From: Phocoena phocoena
Taxonomy: Eukaryota > Chordata > Mammalia > Artiodactyla > Phocoenidae
DNA: 64,000 nt
Assembly: GCF_963924675.1 (NCBI RefSeq)
Contig: NC_089220.1
Coordinates: 159,625,270 to 159,689,269, forward strand
Reading direction: 5' to 3'
The position numbers and the translations under genes were made by a program. The number at the start of each line of letters is the position of its first letter. Position 1 is the stretch's first letter. Below, in pieces: positions 25,736 to 36,672 of this stretch. The notes under the pieces are model-generated. The model saw nothing but the letters and a program-made list of their open reading frames with translations. It did not search any database and was not told the DNA's origin.

Positions 25736-26775
25736 CAATGATCAACGCAAGATCAAATATAACCCACTGCATGAGGCGCTGAGGCAAATAAATGAGAATC
25801 AGCACAAACAACAGACACTAGGAATAGACTCAGAGATACTCTAAGATGCAGTTAACTAGACAGAAACTGTAAGATCACAATACCTGTTATGTTCATGGAG
25901 ATAAGCCGAACTTTAAAATTTTAGCAAAATATTATTTTTAAAAAATGACATTGCATGTGTGAAAAAGAACTGCATCTGTCTGGATCCAGACAGAAAGTCA
26001 ACCCCAGATAGGCTGTGCGCTAAATGTGAAAAGTAAAACAATGAAACTTTTAGAAGATAAATAACATAGAAGAATATTTTCCTGACCTTGCATTAACCCT
26101 ATTTTTGTTTTTAAAAAAGATCAATACATTTGCCTACATTAAAATTAGGAACTTCTGTTCATGAAAAGACACTAGGGGGAGAATAGAAAGGCCAGCACAG
26201 ACTGGGAAAAAAATGCTTGCAGCCTGTCTAGCTGACAAAGCAGCTTCTATCTAGAATATTTAAAAATGTGCTGCCAATCCATAAGAAAAGGACAGATAAC
26301 CCAGCAGAAAAATTGGCAAGAGAATGAACTTTACAAAAACAGAAATCCAGAGGGTTAATAAACATATGAGAGGATGCTCAATCACTTTGGTAATCAAGGA
26401 AATTAAAATTAAAATCACAATAATATACCACTACCCACCTACAGAATGTCTAATATTTTAGAAACTGACTTCCAGGATGTGAGGCTACTGAAAAATGCAT
26501 GCATTACTGGTGGCAGTAAATTAGAGCAATCACTTTAGGAAACTGATGGCTGTCTCCTAAAATTGAAAATACATATACATACCCCGTGACCCAGCAATTC
26601 TACTCCTACCTTTATACCCCCTACATATGCTCCTAGGAATTAACAGAGATGTGTCCGAATGTGCACAGCGGCGTTGTTTCAAATAGCCCAAGATTGGAAA
26701 GAACCCAGGTGTCCATCAACAGCAGAATGGGTAGGTAGGTGGTGTACTCGCGTACAAAATGCAAAGAGTTGTTTT
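25736..26775 (+). repeat. L1M 3' portion
   Basis: Sense L1: 'caatgaaacttttagaagat', 'cttctgttcatgaaaagaca', 'catatgagaggatgctcaat', 'ccgtgacccagcaattctac' and 'cccaggtgtccatcaacagc'. Diverged and frame-broken. Confidence 0.85.
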
Positions 26776-26985
26776 CACTGGAAGCCATGATGACAACGTG
26801 GATGGAGGGGCTCAGGTAACCGCGAAGTGATGCGGAAGAGCAGACCCCGAGCTACCGAAGAGTGAACGTGCCCCCGGAGACGCCCCCAGACCTGCAGTCC
26901 TGTCTGCTTCCACCCCCCCACCCCTTCTCCTTCTTGCAGTAAACTGGGCATTTCTTTCCCCATCTGCCCCATGCTCTGGATCCCT
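26776..26985. other. Short unique stretch
   Basis: C-rich segment near 26880-26940; nothing recognised. Confidence 0.4.
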
Positions 26986-27356
26986 CTTTTTAAAAAATAT
27001 TTATTTATTTATTTTTGGCTATGTTGGGTCTTTGTTGCTGTGCACGGGATTTCTCTAGTTGCGGCAAGCAGGGGCTACTCTTCCTTGCGGTGCGCGGGCT
27101 TCTCATTGCGGTGGCTTCTCTTGTTGCGGAGCACGGGCTCTAGGCGCATGGGCTTCAGTAGTTGTGGCAAGTGGGCTCAGTAGTCGTGGCTCGTGGGCTT
27201 CAGTAGTCGTGGCTCCTGTGCTCTAGAGCGCAGGCTCAGTAGTTGTGGTGCACGGGCTTAGTTGCTCTGCGGCATGTGGGATCTTCCTGGACCAGGGTGC
27301 GAACCCGTGTCCCCTGCACTGGCAGGCGGATTCTTAACCACTGCGCCGCTAGGGAA
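26986..27356 (-). repeat. CHR-1-type SINE, long diverged copy
   Basis: Runs from 'ttaaaaaatatttatttattt' through several 'cagtagt[tc]gtggc' units to 'ctgcgccgctagggaa'. The internal gtggctc units are expanded compared with other copies, and the end is degenerate. Target duplication not clear, so probably older. Confidence 0.9.
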
Positions 27357-27892
27357 TAACCACACCACACACACTTCTGAATCTTTAACTCTTCCCCCTG
27401 ATGGAGCCCCCTCCTCTCCCAGTCTCCTTACCTCGGCAGCCCTGTGTCACTATTGCCTCCCTGCTGAAGTGTATGCTCCCTGTGGGCAAGGCACCCATCT
27501 GCCTGGACCACCCCGTGCGGCGGGGTTTCGGAGGGCCTGGCCACACCGAGGAGGCTCCGTGACCTGTGTCTGAGGGCTGCACGGTCCCACCGCTGCCTCG
27601 ACTGGCAACGTGATGCTTCGCAGGGCCCTTCCTCTTTCCTGGGTTCCCATCTCTTTGCCTGTGAATGAGCTCTCGTCCAGAGCTCCATGGCCCTCTGATC
27701 TTGGCACTGGGCCCTAGGACCTGTGACCTGGAGTGCTGTGAAGTGGATGGAGAGGGGAATTGTCTCCCCCACCTTGTTCCTCCACCTAGTTCTCAGAGGA
27801 GGTGCTGGGATGCGAAGAAGCAGGCAGGGGGGAGTCAGCTCAGTTAAACTGTGTGCCAGGGTCTGTGATAGGCTTCCCATATTTCCCCCTGT
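27357..27892. other. Unique GC-rich sequence
   Basis: Overlapping open frames up to 150 codons on both strands, without recognisable domains. Not called as a gene. Confidence 0.45.
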
Positions 27893-27932
27893 ATTTTATT
27901 TATTTGTTTATTTATTTATCTATTTATTTATG
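27893..27932. repeat. (TTTA)n microsatellite
   Basis: tttattta repeats with g and c variants. Confidence 0.9.
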
Positions 27933-27944
27933 CAGGTCAGGAAG

Positions 27945-28262
27945 TATATTAGTTTGCTGGGGCTGCCTTAACCAAATACAGAGACTGGGCAGCTTAAACA
28001 ATAGAAATGTACTGTCTTTCTGTTCTGGAGGTGGGAAGTCTGAGATCAAGGTGCCAGTAGGGTTGGTTCCTCCTGAGGCTGTGAGGGAGAATCTGCTCCA
28101 GACCTCATTCCCTGGCTTGTGGACAGTCATCTTCATTCACGGTCTTCCCATCATCTTCCCTTTGTGTGTGTCTGTCTATGTGTCCAAATTTCCCTTTTTT
28201 ATAAGAACACAGTCATATGGGATTGGGACCCACCTAATGGTCTCATTTAAACTTGATTGCTT
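27945..28262 (-). mobile_element. MLT1-type MaLR LTR fragment
   Basis: Antisense MLT1: 'attagtttgctggggctgcc', 'gactgggcagcttaaacaat', 'gttctggaggtgggaagtct' and 'ataagaacacagtcatatgg'. It is cut at 28262 by the following L1 end. Confidence 0.75.
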
Positions 28263-28515
28263 CTTTTTTTAATTAATTTTTATTGCAGTATAGTTGCTTT
28301 ACAATGTTGTGTTAGCTTCTACTGCGAAATGAATCAGCCATATATATACAAAAATCCTCTCTTTTTTGGATTGCCTTCCCATTTAGGTCACCACAGTGCA
28401 TTAAGTAGAGTTCCCTGTGCTATACAGTAGGTTCTCATTAGTTGTCTATTTTATACATAGTATCAATAGGGTATATATATCAATCCCAATCTCCCAATTC
28501 CTCCCACCGCTCACT
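28263..28515 (-). repeat. L1 3' UTR, 5'-truncated, antisense
   Basis: Plus strand has 'attgcagtatagttgctttac', 'aatgttgtgttagcttctact' and 'ctatacagtaggttctcatt', the cetartiodactyl L1 3' end in antisense. Confidence 0.85.
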
Positions 28516-28544
28516 GTATATTTTTTAAAGTTTTATTTTTTAAA

Positions 28545-28682
28545 TATTTATCTAGTTAGTTAGTTATTTATGGTCGTGCCATGCAGGCTTGCGGGATCTC
28601 AGTGCCCCGACCAGGGATCCAACCCATGTCCCCTGCAGTGGAAGCACGGAATCTTAACCACTGGACTGCCAGCGAAGTCCCC
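28545..28682 (-). repeat. Short CHR/Bov-tA-like tRNA SINE
   Basis: 'gtcgtgccatgcaggcttgc', 'gatctcagtgccccgaccag', 'ggatccaacccatgtcccct' and 'cttaaccactggactgccag'. A shorter, older relative of the CHR SINEs, also seen near 62.12 and 63.36 kb. Confidence 0.8.
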
Positions 28683-28920
28683 CATCCTCTATTTTAAAAA
28701 TAATTTAATTCTCAAATCAGCTCCCTGAGGTGGTTTTTACAGGAGAGTGAGCTGAGGTTTAGAAAAGGTCCCCGCCTTCCCCTCGCCCGGCTGCCTCCGT
28801 GGGACGTGTGCCGGGACCAGCATCAGCCTCTATCCCTAGTCTGAACCTGGCTTCTACTTCCTGAGGCTCTGAGGCCTTGAGCAGGTGGCTGAGCCTCTCT
28901 GAGCCTCAGTGTAAGGGAAC
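28683..28920 (+). repeat. MIR fragment(s)
   Basis: 'ctgaacctggcttctacttc' then 'tgagcaggtggctgagcctc' and 'tctgagcctcagt' follow the MIR core order. An antisense MIR trace may precede it (cctgaggtggtttttacagg). Confidence 0.6.
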
Positions 28921-30775
28921 TGGGTAGGACGCCCCCCCACACCCCGCTGGCTGGCGTCAACAGGCCCGGGGGAGCTGAGGGGCAGGGTTGGGGGCTGGGA
29001 GTTGGGGTGCATGGCAGTCTCTGCCATGTCCCGTGGCCAAGTTCGAGGGGAGCTGGAACAGGGAGGGCCTCCGGGGCAGGCGGGCTGGAGGGAGGGTCCC
29101 TCACCTGTGCTGGACCTCGGGGAAGATGGGAGTCCGGGGGTCTGCAGTACCTTTCCTAACCCCTGAGTGGCCACCACAGGACATATAATGTAGGACATTC
29201 CTACAGGGCACTGGACACTCCAGAATCCCCCTCCTCTGACCCTCAGGTCTATTTCTATCACCTTTTCTAGTTCCACCTCAGGCACACCTGTCTCTTGAGT
29301 TCAGAAGAGGCTGGAATCTTCCCAAGGTCTCTGTCACCTGTCTCTCCTCTCACGGCCTCTCAGCTGTCATCTCCTTACCGACTGTTGCTGTCACCTCCTT
29401 ACCGTCTCCTTCCTTCTTATCTCCTCACACTGTCCTCTCAGCCGCTACAGATCAAAATCCTGCTCAGTCTTCAAAGCCATCTCTGCTGATCTCTTCAATC
29501 CGAGCTGAAAGCTGAAAGCCGAAAACTCTTTGTTAGAAATCTTCCGATGCCCCTTTTCCGCGGTGCGGGAGCCATCTGTGTTCTGTCATTCTGTGGGTTT
29601 CTCTGTTTGCACACAGTTGATGGGGAACTCCTTGAGGGCTTTGTCCGTGTCGCCCCTCAGCCTGGCCTCCGACCTGCCTGAGGGAGCAGCACATGAGCGA
29701 CCACAGAGCTAGTCCGTCCTTCCGTGTCTGGATGCCCCTCCACTGCCGAGCAGCCTTCAACTGCATTGAAGCATCCCTTCCTGCCCTTTCCTGCTTCTTC
29801 TCAATGTTTCTACTAATCACTCTCCTCTTTTCTTCTCACGGCCCAGTGCCCCTCATACAGAGCCGGGGCTCCGGCCAGGAGGCTGCGGAGGTGGCCAAGT
29901 GCCATCTTGGCAGCTTCCAAGCTTCTCCCACTGCCCTGCAGTTCCCCGGGCCTGCAGGTGGGCACCTGGAGGCGTTCAGACTTCTCATCTGGAAGGTGTT
30001 CACTCTTACCAGTGGGGCGCCCCAAACTGCTTTCTCTCCTGTGCTTTAGAGAAGACCTTGCGGACCTTCTCTCTTCTCCTGTTTGGTCCTTCATTTCTCC
30101 AGGCAGAAGGTGCCATCTGGAGGGGACAAGGACACATCTTGGTCCCTGGGAAACTGCCCAGGAGGCGGAGCCCAGAACGCTGACCTCTCTGCTCAGGTTG
30201 CGGGTATCAGCAGCTCGCTTCCTCACTGCCTCCAACCCGATGTTGAAAGAGAAATGCTCCACTAGAAAGAGTTGCCTTGAGGCTGAGTTATGGGAGCTTT
30301 CTGGCAGTGCCAGGCTGGCCTGTGGTCACTGCAGGCTCCTACAAGTAGTAAAAGTTGACGGTAAGGAGAGTGAGACAAGGAAGCATGTTTCTTATTCCAG
30401 GAGGGGATGGGAGGGTATCTAATGGCTGCAGGGCATTCGTGAAAATGTCTGGATTCTCATCGCGGTTCATGGGGTTGGGGTCTGACTCCAAACATCTCCC
30501 AAGGCCTCGTCCCTGGTCCTGCTCTATTCAGGGTCTACCAGCATCTGTGAATCTTTGCTCCTTGACAGAAGGAGGAAGCCTAAACTCAGGGCATCAGCCT
30601 CTGTCCCAGGCCAGAGGTCACGACCTTAACAGTAACTATGGTTTTGCCGATCCTTCCTAAGGGTCTTCTCACAGGTTTGACCCTATTTACCCCACTGAAC
30701 CCCAGGCCTGCCTGATTCTCCTTTATTTCACAAACCTTCTTGGCTCTGAACTTGGTTTCCCCAGTGAATGCTCAT
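28921..30775. other. Unique GC-rich intergenic sequence
   Basis: No gene recognised. A loose 'ctccttaccg' direct repeat lies at 29360-29415. Open frames to 171 codons overlap on both strands and lack familiar domains. Confidence 0.45.
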
Positions 30776-31115
30776 TTCAACTCAACAAACATTCCTTGAG
30801 CTTCCAAGAGAGCTGCAGTCTCTGCCTTCAAGGAACCTTTAACTTTGTAGGGAAAATAAGACACTTCCACAAAAATCGAAATGTAGGTTGTGGTGTTTCA
30901 GCAGATGGAGAAGCAAAGTACTACTGGAGCTGAGAGGAGGTTAGTTCCAAATGAGTACAGGGAAAAAGAGGAAGGCAGGTCTGGGAAGGCTTCTTGGAAG
31001 AGGTGGCATTGAGCTGGGCTTGAAGGCTTCAGGAAGTCCAGATGGGTGGAGGAGGACATTGGGCAAAGGGAGGGTGTGCTTGGGGAATCACCAGCATTCC
31101 ACTGTGGCTCAAGTA
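30776..31115. repeat. Old L2-class fragment
   Basis: 'aacaaacattccttgagctt', 'gggaaggcttcttggaagag' and 'gtggcattgagctgggcttg' are phrases common to old L2-type repeats. Weak. Confidence 0.4.
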
Positions 31116-31123
31116 CAAGTTGA

Positions 31124-31162
31124 GAGAGAAAGAGAGAGACAGAGAGACAGAGACAGAGAGAG
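31124..31162. repeat. (GA)n-rich microsatellite
   Basis: gagagaaagagagagacaga and related units. Confidence 0.85.
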
Positions 31163-31289
31163 ATTATCAAAGGAAGGTTGAAATGATGTCATTGACGATC
31201 TTCAGGTCAAGCTTAGAAGCTTAAACTTTTGTAGAAGAGGGGAAACCAGAGAAGAATTTTGAATCAAGAAATGCCCAAGACTCATTCTG

Positions 31290-31920
31290 GAAGCCATTCT
31301 TTTCCCCAATCAGTCAGCATACCTACATCCGTAACCTCTGTAAGAATTCGTCCTTCTCTCTCCATCCGTAGGGTCACCACAGCCTCTGTTCACGCCACCA
31401 TCTTCTCTCACCTGGATTGACACAGCACTGCCCTAACTAGTTTTCCAGTCTCCAGACTCCCCTCCACTATGTCCACTCCTAATGTATGCCTCCCCCAGCA
31501 GCCAACTTGGTCATTGTCAAAGTACAAATCCAACTGTGCCCATTTCCTGCTTTGTGACTTGCGAGAGCTTCACGTTATCCTTGGGATAAAGCCAACATTC
31601 CTTTCATGGGACCCACCTGTCCCTTCCTGCCTCTTGCCATTCCTGCTGCCTTACTAACTGATCTCTAATTCTGCAATCCCTTTCTCCATGGGAATGCCTC
31701 CTCCACTCATCACCTGGCTTGACCCCATGGGTCTCTGGGTCAAGGTTCAGCTCCGGTGCCCCTCTCCTGGGGACCCGGCTCTGTCTCCCACCTTCTCTGG
31801 CCTCAGCTCCCTAGCTTCCTGTTGTTTTAACATATCGCACAGCGTTGAAATGGCCTGTTGATCTATTATTTTGCCCTGGTCTCTGATTTTTGATCGGATC
31901 TATGTTGCCACAGAGCAGGT
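31290..31920 (+). repeat. L2 LINE 3' half
   Basis: 'caccatcttctctcacctgg', 'actgccctaactagttttcc', 'agtacaaatccaactgtgcc' and 'cctgcctcttgccattcctg' are the L2 3' half in order. Confidence 0.85.
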
Positions 31921-32544
31921 GCTTGGGGCTCAAAAAAAAAAAAAGAAAAGTGTTCTCAGAAGGATGAGTAAGTGTTCACTTCCTCCCTAGACTGGCCTTT
32001 CCTGCCCACAAGCCCCACGCCCTCTGGACAAATTATTTGCTCTTGTTTTTCTTCTCTTCTTCTTCTCCTTGTCTTTGTGTCCAAAGAGGTAACTATAGTA
32101 CAGTAGGAAGAGGACACATAAAGTTGTTTACAAATAACACCTCTGTGAAAATTCTGGAGTGAAAGGCCCAACGGTTAGCAGTGGTGGCCTCTGAGGAGTA
32201 GGGCAGGAGATGATAGTGTATACTTTTCATTTTCTCTAATTTCTTAAATTGACCGTATTTTGTAATGGGGAAATACTCTTGTTTTCCTTTTTTTTTTTTT
32301 TTTTTAGTTAGAAAGACTGAAAGAGCTTGGTTTCAGGCAACTGTCTAAAACAAGAAAAGCAGAAAAAAACATATATTTATAAAATCTCTCTCGAAGGACA
32401 TATAATAAATGGACAATGTCAATCACCTTCTTGGAGGGGAGCTAGGAGGCCAGGGCCTGGGGAGACAAACTTTTCACCGTATCCCTAAGTACCTTTTGGA
32501 TGTTGAACCACGTGCAAAAAATAGTGTGATTACAAAGAACTGAG
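31921..32544. other. Unique sequence with A and T runs
   Basis: A-run at 31932-31943 and T-run at 32288-32305. No gene. Confidence 0.5.
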
Positions 32545-32640
32545 TTTGACTTTTAACCCTCAGGTAACCGAGGGAACCTCACTTTCCCCATCTGTGAAAT
32601 GGAGAAAACAGATGCGACTTCACAGGGTGGCTGCAGGGAG
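32545..32640 (+). repeat. MIR fragment
   Basis: 'ctcactttccccatctgtgaa' followed by 'acagggtggctgcaggga' is the MIR core. Confidence 0.75.
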
Positions 32641-33370
32641 TGGGTTGCACGGGCCGGGCTCTGGGGCGCCACCCAGAGGCGGGCTGGGGTCTCTGCCCTC
32701 CGATCCGCTAGTGCTACCTCCCTCTCACCCCTGCTTGTCCTCCAGATGAAGCTGTCAAGGCCGAACTGTGTCCGCCAACATGTCTCCCCGGGAGTTGCCT
32801 GCCTTGGCTCCCTGCCTGTTGGAAAACAGCTAATAGCATGGAGCAAAAGCCACCCTTGGAGGCTCTGGGCATCTCAAACAGCCAGACAGCTCTTTGTGTT
32901 TTCTCAGGTTCTCAGCTTGCCAGCTAGTTCCACACATCAGAAATACTTTGGGTCAGCACTGCAGTTTCAACCACACAGATGCGTTTTGTTTCATGACTAC
33001 TTCCTTATAATAGCTCTGGGAAAAACTGCGCTGGGCCCCGTCCCAAACCACGTTCCTGGCATGGCCAGCTACATTCAAGATGGTGTCTTTGGGTAGAATC
33101 ATAAAAGAAATCGAGATCTCCTGCAACTCACTAGGATTTGGTCTGGAAAAAAGGACTGTTTGGGTTGAGTTTCTAAAGGGCTGTCATCACCACGACCTTC
33201 AAGCTGTTTGAGGCAGGAAGAGGAGCTTAATGTGCTGTGTTTCTGCCTGTTCAGATATCCCTGCTTTTCTCTGCAGCCCTGTGGATGTTTTCCTCCTGTA
33301 TGTGGGTATTTATTGAGTGTTGATGAGAAATGTGATGCTGAAGGAGGTGCTGTCTTTGTTGCCTGGGATA
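32641..33370. other. Unique intergenic sequence
   Basis: A 165-codon open frame at 32599-33096 shows no known domain. No splice context or repeat identity seen. Confidence 0.45.
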
Positions 33371-33611
33371 GGGCTGCCAGATTTGGCAAATAAAAATACA
33401 GGGCGCGGGTTGAATCAAAATTCCAGATAAACAATGAATCTTTTTTTTAGTATGTCTTGTGCAATATTTGGGACACGCTTACATAAAGATTTTTCATTGT
33501 TGTAGTCTAAGGATGTCCCATGTAATATTTGCATACTTATACTAAAAATTACTCATTGTTGATCTGAAATTCAGATTTAACTGGGTGTCCTGTATTTTAT
33601 CTGACAAGCTT
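33371..33611. mobile_element. Palindromic MITE-like DNA element
   Basis: The left arm from 33371 (gctgccagatttggcaaata...) reappears as its diverged reverse complement at the right end (...ctgtattttatctgacaagc, 33588-33607). Both arms carry the aataaaaatacagg / cctgtattttat and agataaacaatga / tcattgttgatct pairs. The centre near 33480-33500 holds a short loop. A foldback DNA transposon of known mammalian type; family name not assigned. Confidence 0.7.
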
Positions 33612-33708
33612 GCCTGTGAAGGACACAGACGAATCCTCCTTAGCTCCACAGGGGAGACAAGAGGCCTCTTGCTCACAGGCTGGTCCTATTCTTAAAAGCA
33701 GCCCTCCA

Positions 33709-33841
33709 GGTGGGAGGGAGGCTCAAGAGGGAGGGGATATATGTGTACATATAGCTGATTCACTTTGTTGTACAGCAGAAACGAACACACCATTGTAAAG
33801 CAATTATACTCCAATAAAGATGTGAAAATAAATAAATAAAT
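33709..33841 (+). repeat. 133-bp 5'-truncated L1 insertion
   Basis: Ends with 'acaccattgtaaagcaatta', 'ctccaataaagatg' and a (TAAA)n tail, the cetartiodactyl L1 3' terminus. Flanked by aaagcagccctcca at 33695-33708 and 33842-33855. Its 5' end starts in the G-rich tract of the L1 3' UTR. Confidence 0.93.
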
Positions 33842-33855
33842 AAAGCAGCCCTCCA

Positions 33856-34585
33856 CCCTAGGCCACAGGCTCAGAACCCAAATGGGCCGGGCCCAGCGTG
33901 CTTGCTTGGTCCCCGCGCCCTCCTGAGCACTTCTCCTCTCCCTGCCTGGGATCCACATCCAGGATGGGATCCGCTCTCCTGGTTGCCAAGACTCAGGCTC
34001 TCCCCAGATTTGTTCTGTCCTCTTTAGACAGATCCACCCATTGCCTTGGTGTGAGGATCCAGCTCGGGAGAGGAATCTAGTAGAAATGCTATCAGTCCAG
34101 AGGCCCGAGTTCCACTGAGACCCTGTATCTGAAGATGTGATTGGATTCCAGAGGCGGGTGCAGACGTGTGTCCGTGCTGAATTCCACCCAACACCATCTG
34201 CTGTGGGGCAGGGGGTGACTGGGGTGCCTTTCCTGCTGTTTCATTCTGGTCCAGTAGGTGAATCGCCAGTAGAGTCTGGGCCGGAGTCCTCAGAGGGAAC
34301 TGTGTCACCTGAGGAAATAGGATTCAGACTCACTTCTGAGTCACTTCATGATGCCAGATGCCCTGCTAGCTCCCAGAGACCTATACCCAATTGTGACTTT
34401 CCGCACAATTGTGACTTGGACTGCTTTCTGGCACGGCCCTGACCTTCCTTCCAATGAGAGGCCGTGTGAAAGGGGCCATCAAGCCCTGCTGGTCAGCACA
34501 TGGCGTGCAAGATGCTGCTTGTGGCTTAGTGAGGCCTAACAGGACACTCCACATCGTGTTAGCCAGAGGCCATGAAATACCACAT
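33856..34585. other. Unique intergenic sequence
   Basis: No gene or repeat that I can support. Confidence 0.5.
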
Positions 34586-34850
34586 CTGTGCTGGCTGCTG
34601 GGGCTGCTGAATGAGGTACCACACCGTGTATTGTCTCTCGGTTCTGGAGGCTGGAAGTCCAACTCCGGGTGCCAGAAGGGCCGGGCTTCCTCTGACACCA
34701 GCTGGGAGGCCTTCCCAGATTCTGGTGGTTGCTGGCCATCCTCGGTGTTCCTTGGCCTGCAGACCCATCACTCCAACCCTCCCCCTTCACTTGGTCCTCT
34801 CCCTGTGTCCTGTCACCAGATGCTGCCCATGACGTGTTTTTTAACACAAA
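34586..34850 (-). mobile_element. MLT1-type LTR fragment
   Basis: Antisense MLT1: 'gttctggaggctggaagtcc', 'attctggtggttgctggcc', 'ttccttggcctgcagaccca' and 'cttggtcctctccctgtgtc'. Both ends degraded. Confidence 0.7.
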
Positions 34851-36337
34851 CTGCTAGTTGCTACTGGAAAAGTTGACACCAAAAATCTGGATTTGGGTAG
34901 GGAACAGTGACCAGTGTGCCAGCTTTGCTAAGTGCAGGTGACTGTCTTGTCACACACACGAGTGTAAATGAATTCGTTGTACCCTTTTCTGAGAGTAAAC
35001 ACAGAGAAAGGTGGGGGACACGGCATGGGGCACTCGAGGTCGGAGGTGAGAGGGGACACCTCTATCTGGGGCGGGATGAGGGGAACCGAGCCCCTCAGCA
35101 CCTGGGGGTGCTCCACGGGCGGAGTGGACCTCGGACCCTGCCAGCGCAGCCCCGGCAGTGACGCTGATGCTCAGAGCAGCGCCCTCACTCCTCGGCCTCT
35201 GCACCACCCTCAGTCCAGCCTCTCAAGGTCCCCTTCTTCTCTGGCACTTTCCTCGGGCAACAGAAAGGTTTTTCATGGGATATTTTGGAGTTTTTTTTTA
35301 ATCATCTGTACACGTTTTGGCTAAGGAGGTGTTTTCTGTGACTCCCAGCCATGCCTACTTCCATCTGGTTTCTCGTGGTTTCCGGGACAGTCCTCGCCCC
35401 TGACCCCGAGGCAATCGGAGCTCTGATTTTCAGGAATATTTTTCACCTGCACCCCTTAGAGCCTCTGCTGAGGAGAGTTCTACAAATGCCGTCCTCATTC
35501 ATTTTTGTTTATACCGCACAGCAGGAGGCATCTGTCCACATCCTTGTTCCAAGGCAACACCGTAGCTAAAATTTCACTCCTTAGTTTACCCCCAATTTTG
35601 AATTTCTTGGTTGAGGACCATCACTTTCTTAATTTTAAAAAAATCTTCCACCACTGACACATAGCATTTGGCTTTTTTAAGGGCTATTTTCGACAAAGCT
35701 ACTAATCGATTTAAGTTTACTTAAAAAGGAGAAAAACGATTTAAGTACTATATATACACAAGCTAAAGGTTCTATCCCTGATGAGTTGGAACAATACGAA
35801 TGCGCTGAGTTTCAGCTGCTGGGAGGTCAGCAAGGTGGGGTCCCTGGGAGTCCCAAGGTTCTGGGTCCACACTGGGTGAGATGCACCCACATGAGCCTAT
35901 GAGGCACACATTGCTGTCTGTGTGCTGGAGAGGGGTGGTCAGAGCTCAGAGCCCAAGGAGCTTGTCCAAGGTCATTCAGCTACTATAGGGCAGAGCAAAA
36001 CTCTGCACTTGGGCTCCCTCACAGCAGATCTGATTATTCACAGCCTCTGGCCTGGTGACCACCTGCCTCACGCCTCCCACTCAGGGGAGTCTGGAAGGGA
36101 ACACCCTCCTATAGAGGGTGGGAAGCAGGGTGGGGAGGGAGTTAAGAAGACACACCTTTCACTCTATTTCTTTGTGGATTATTCAACTTTGATCCAGGGC
36201 CAATTTATTACCTTGGTAATTCTTAAAAAGCAAGAAAAATCGATTGATCCATCCATACAAATAAATATTTGAAGCCTAAGAGAAAATGAAAGAAATGGAG
36301 GCTTAGCAAAACTGCATTATTCCACGTCATTGATTTT
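34851..36337. other. Unique intergenic sequence
   Basis: No gene recognised. A GC-rich part at 35010-35230 has open frames on both strands, but without familiar domains. Confidence 0.45.
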
Positions 36338-36348
36338 TATAATCTTTT

Positions 36349-36661
36349 TTTTTTTTTTTTTTTGGCTGCATTGGGTCTTCGTTGCTGCGCGCGGGCTTTC
36401 TCTGGTTGCGGCGAGCTGGGGTTACTCTTCGTTGCGCTGTGCAGGCTTCTCCTTGCAGTGGCTTCTCTTGTTGCGGAGCACGGGCTCTAGGCATGCGGGC
36501 CCAGTAGTTGTGGCTCCCAGGCTCTAGAGCACAGGCTCAGTAGTTGTGGCTCATGGGCTTAGTTGCTCTGCGACATGTGGAATCTTCCTGTACCCGGGCT
36601 CAAACCCGTGTTCCCTGCATCGGCAGGCGGATTCTTAACCACTGCGCCACCCGGGAAGTCC
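36349..36661 (-). repeat. CHR-1-type SINE, long form
   Basis: T-run then 'ggctgcattgggtcttcgttg' through to 'gcgccacccgggaagtcc'. Flanked by tataaYctttt at 36338-36348 and 36662-36672. Confidence 0.94.
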
Positions 36662-36672
36662 TATAACCTTTT

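Noticed and set aside
28921..30660. Several open frames of 90-171 codons as a possible gene
   Set aside because: No recognisable family, overlapping frames on both strands, no splice pattern.
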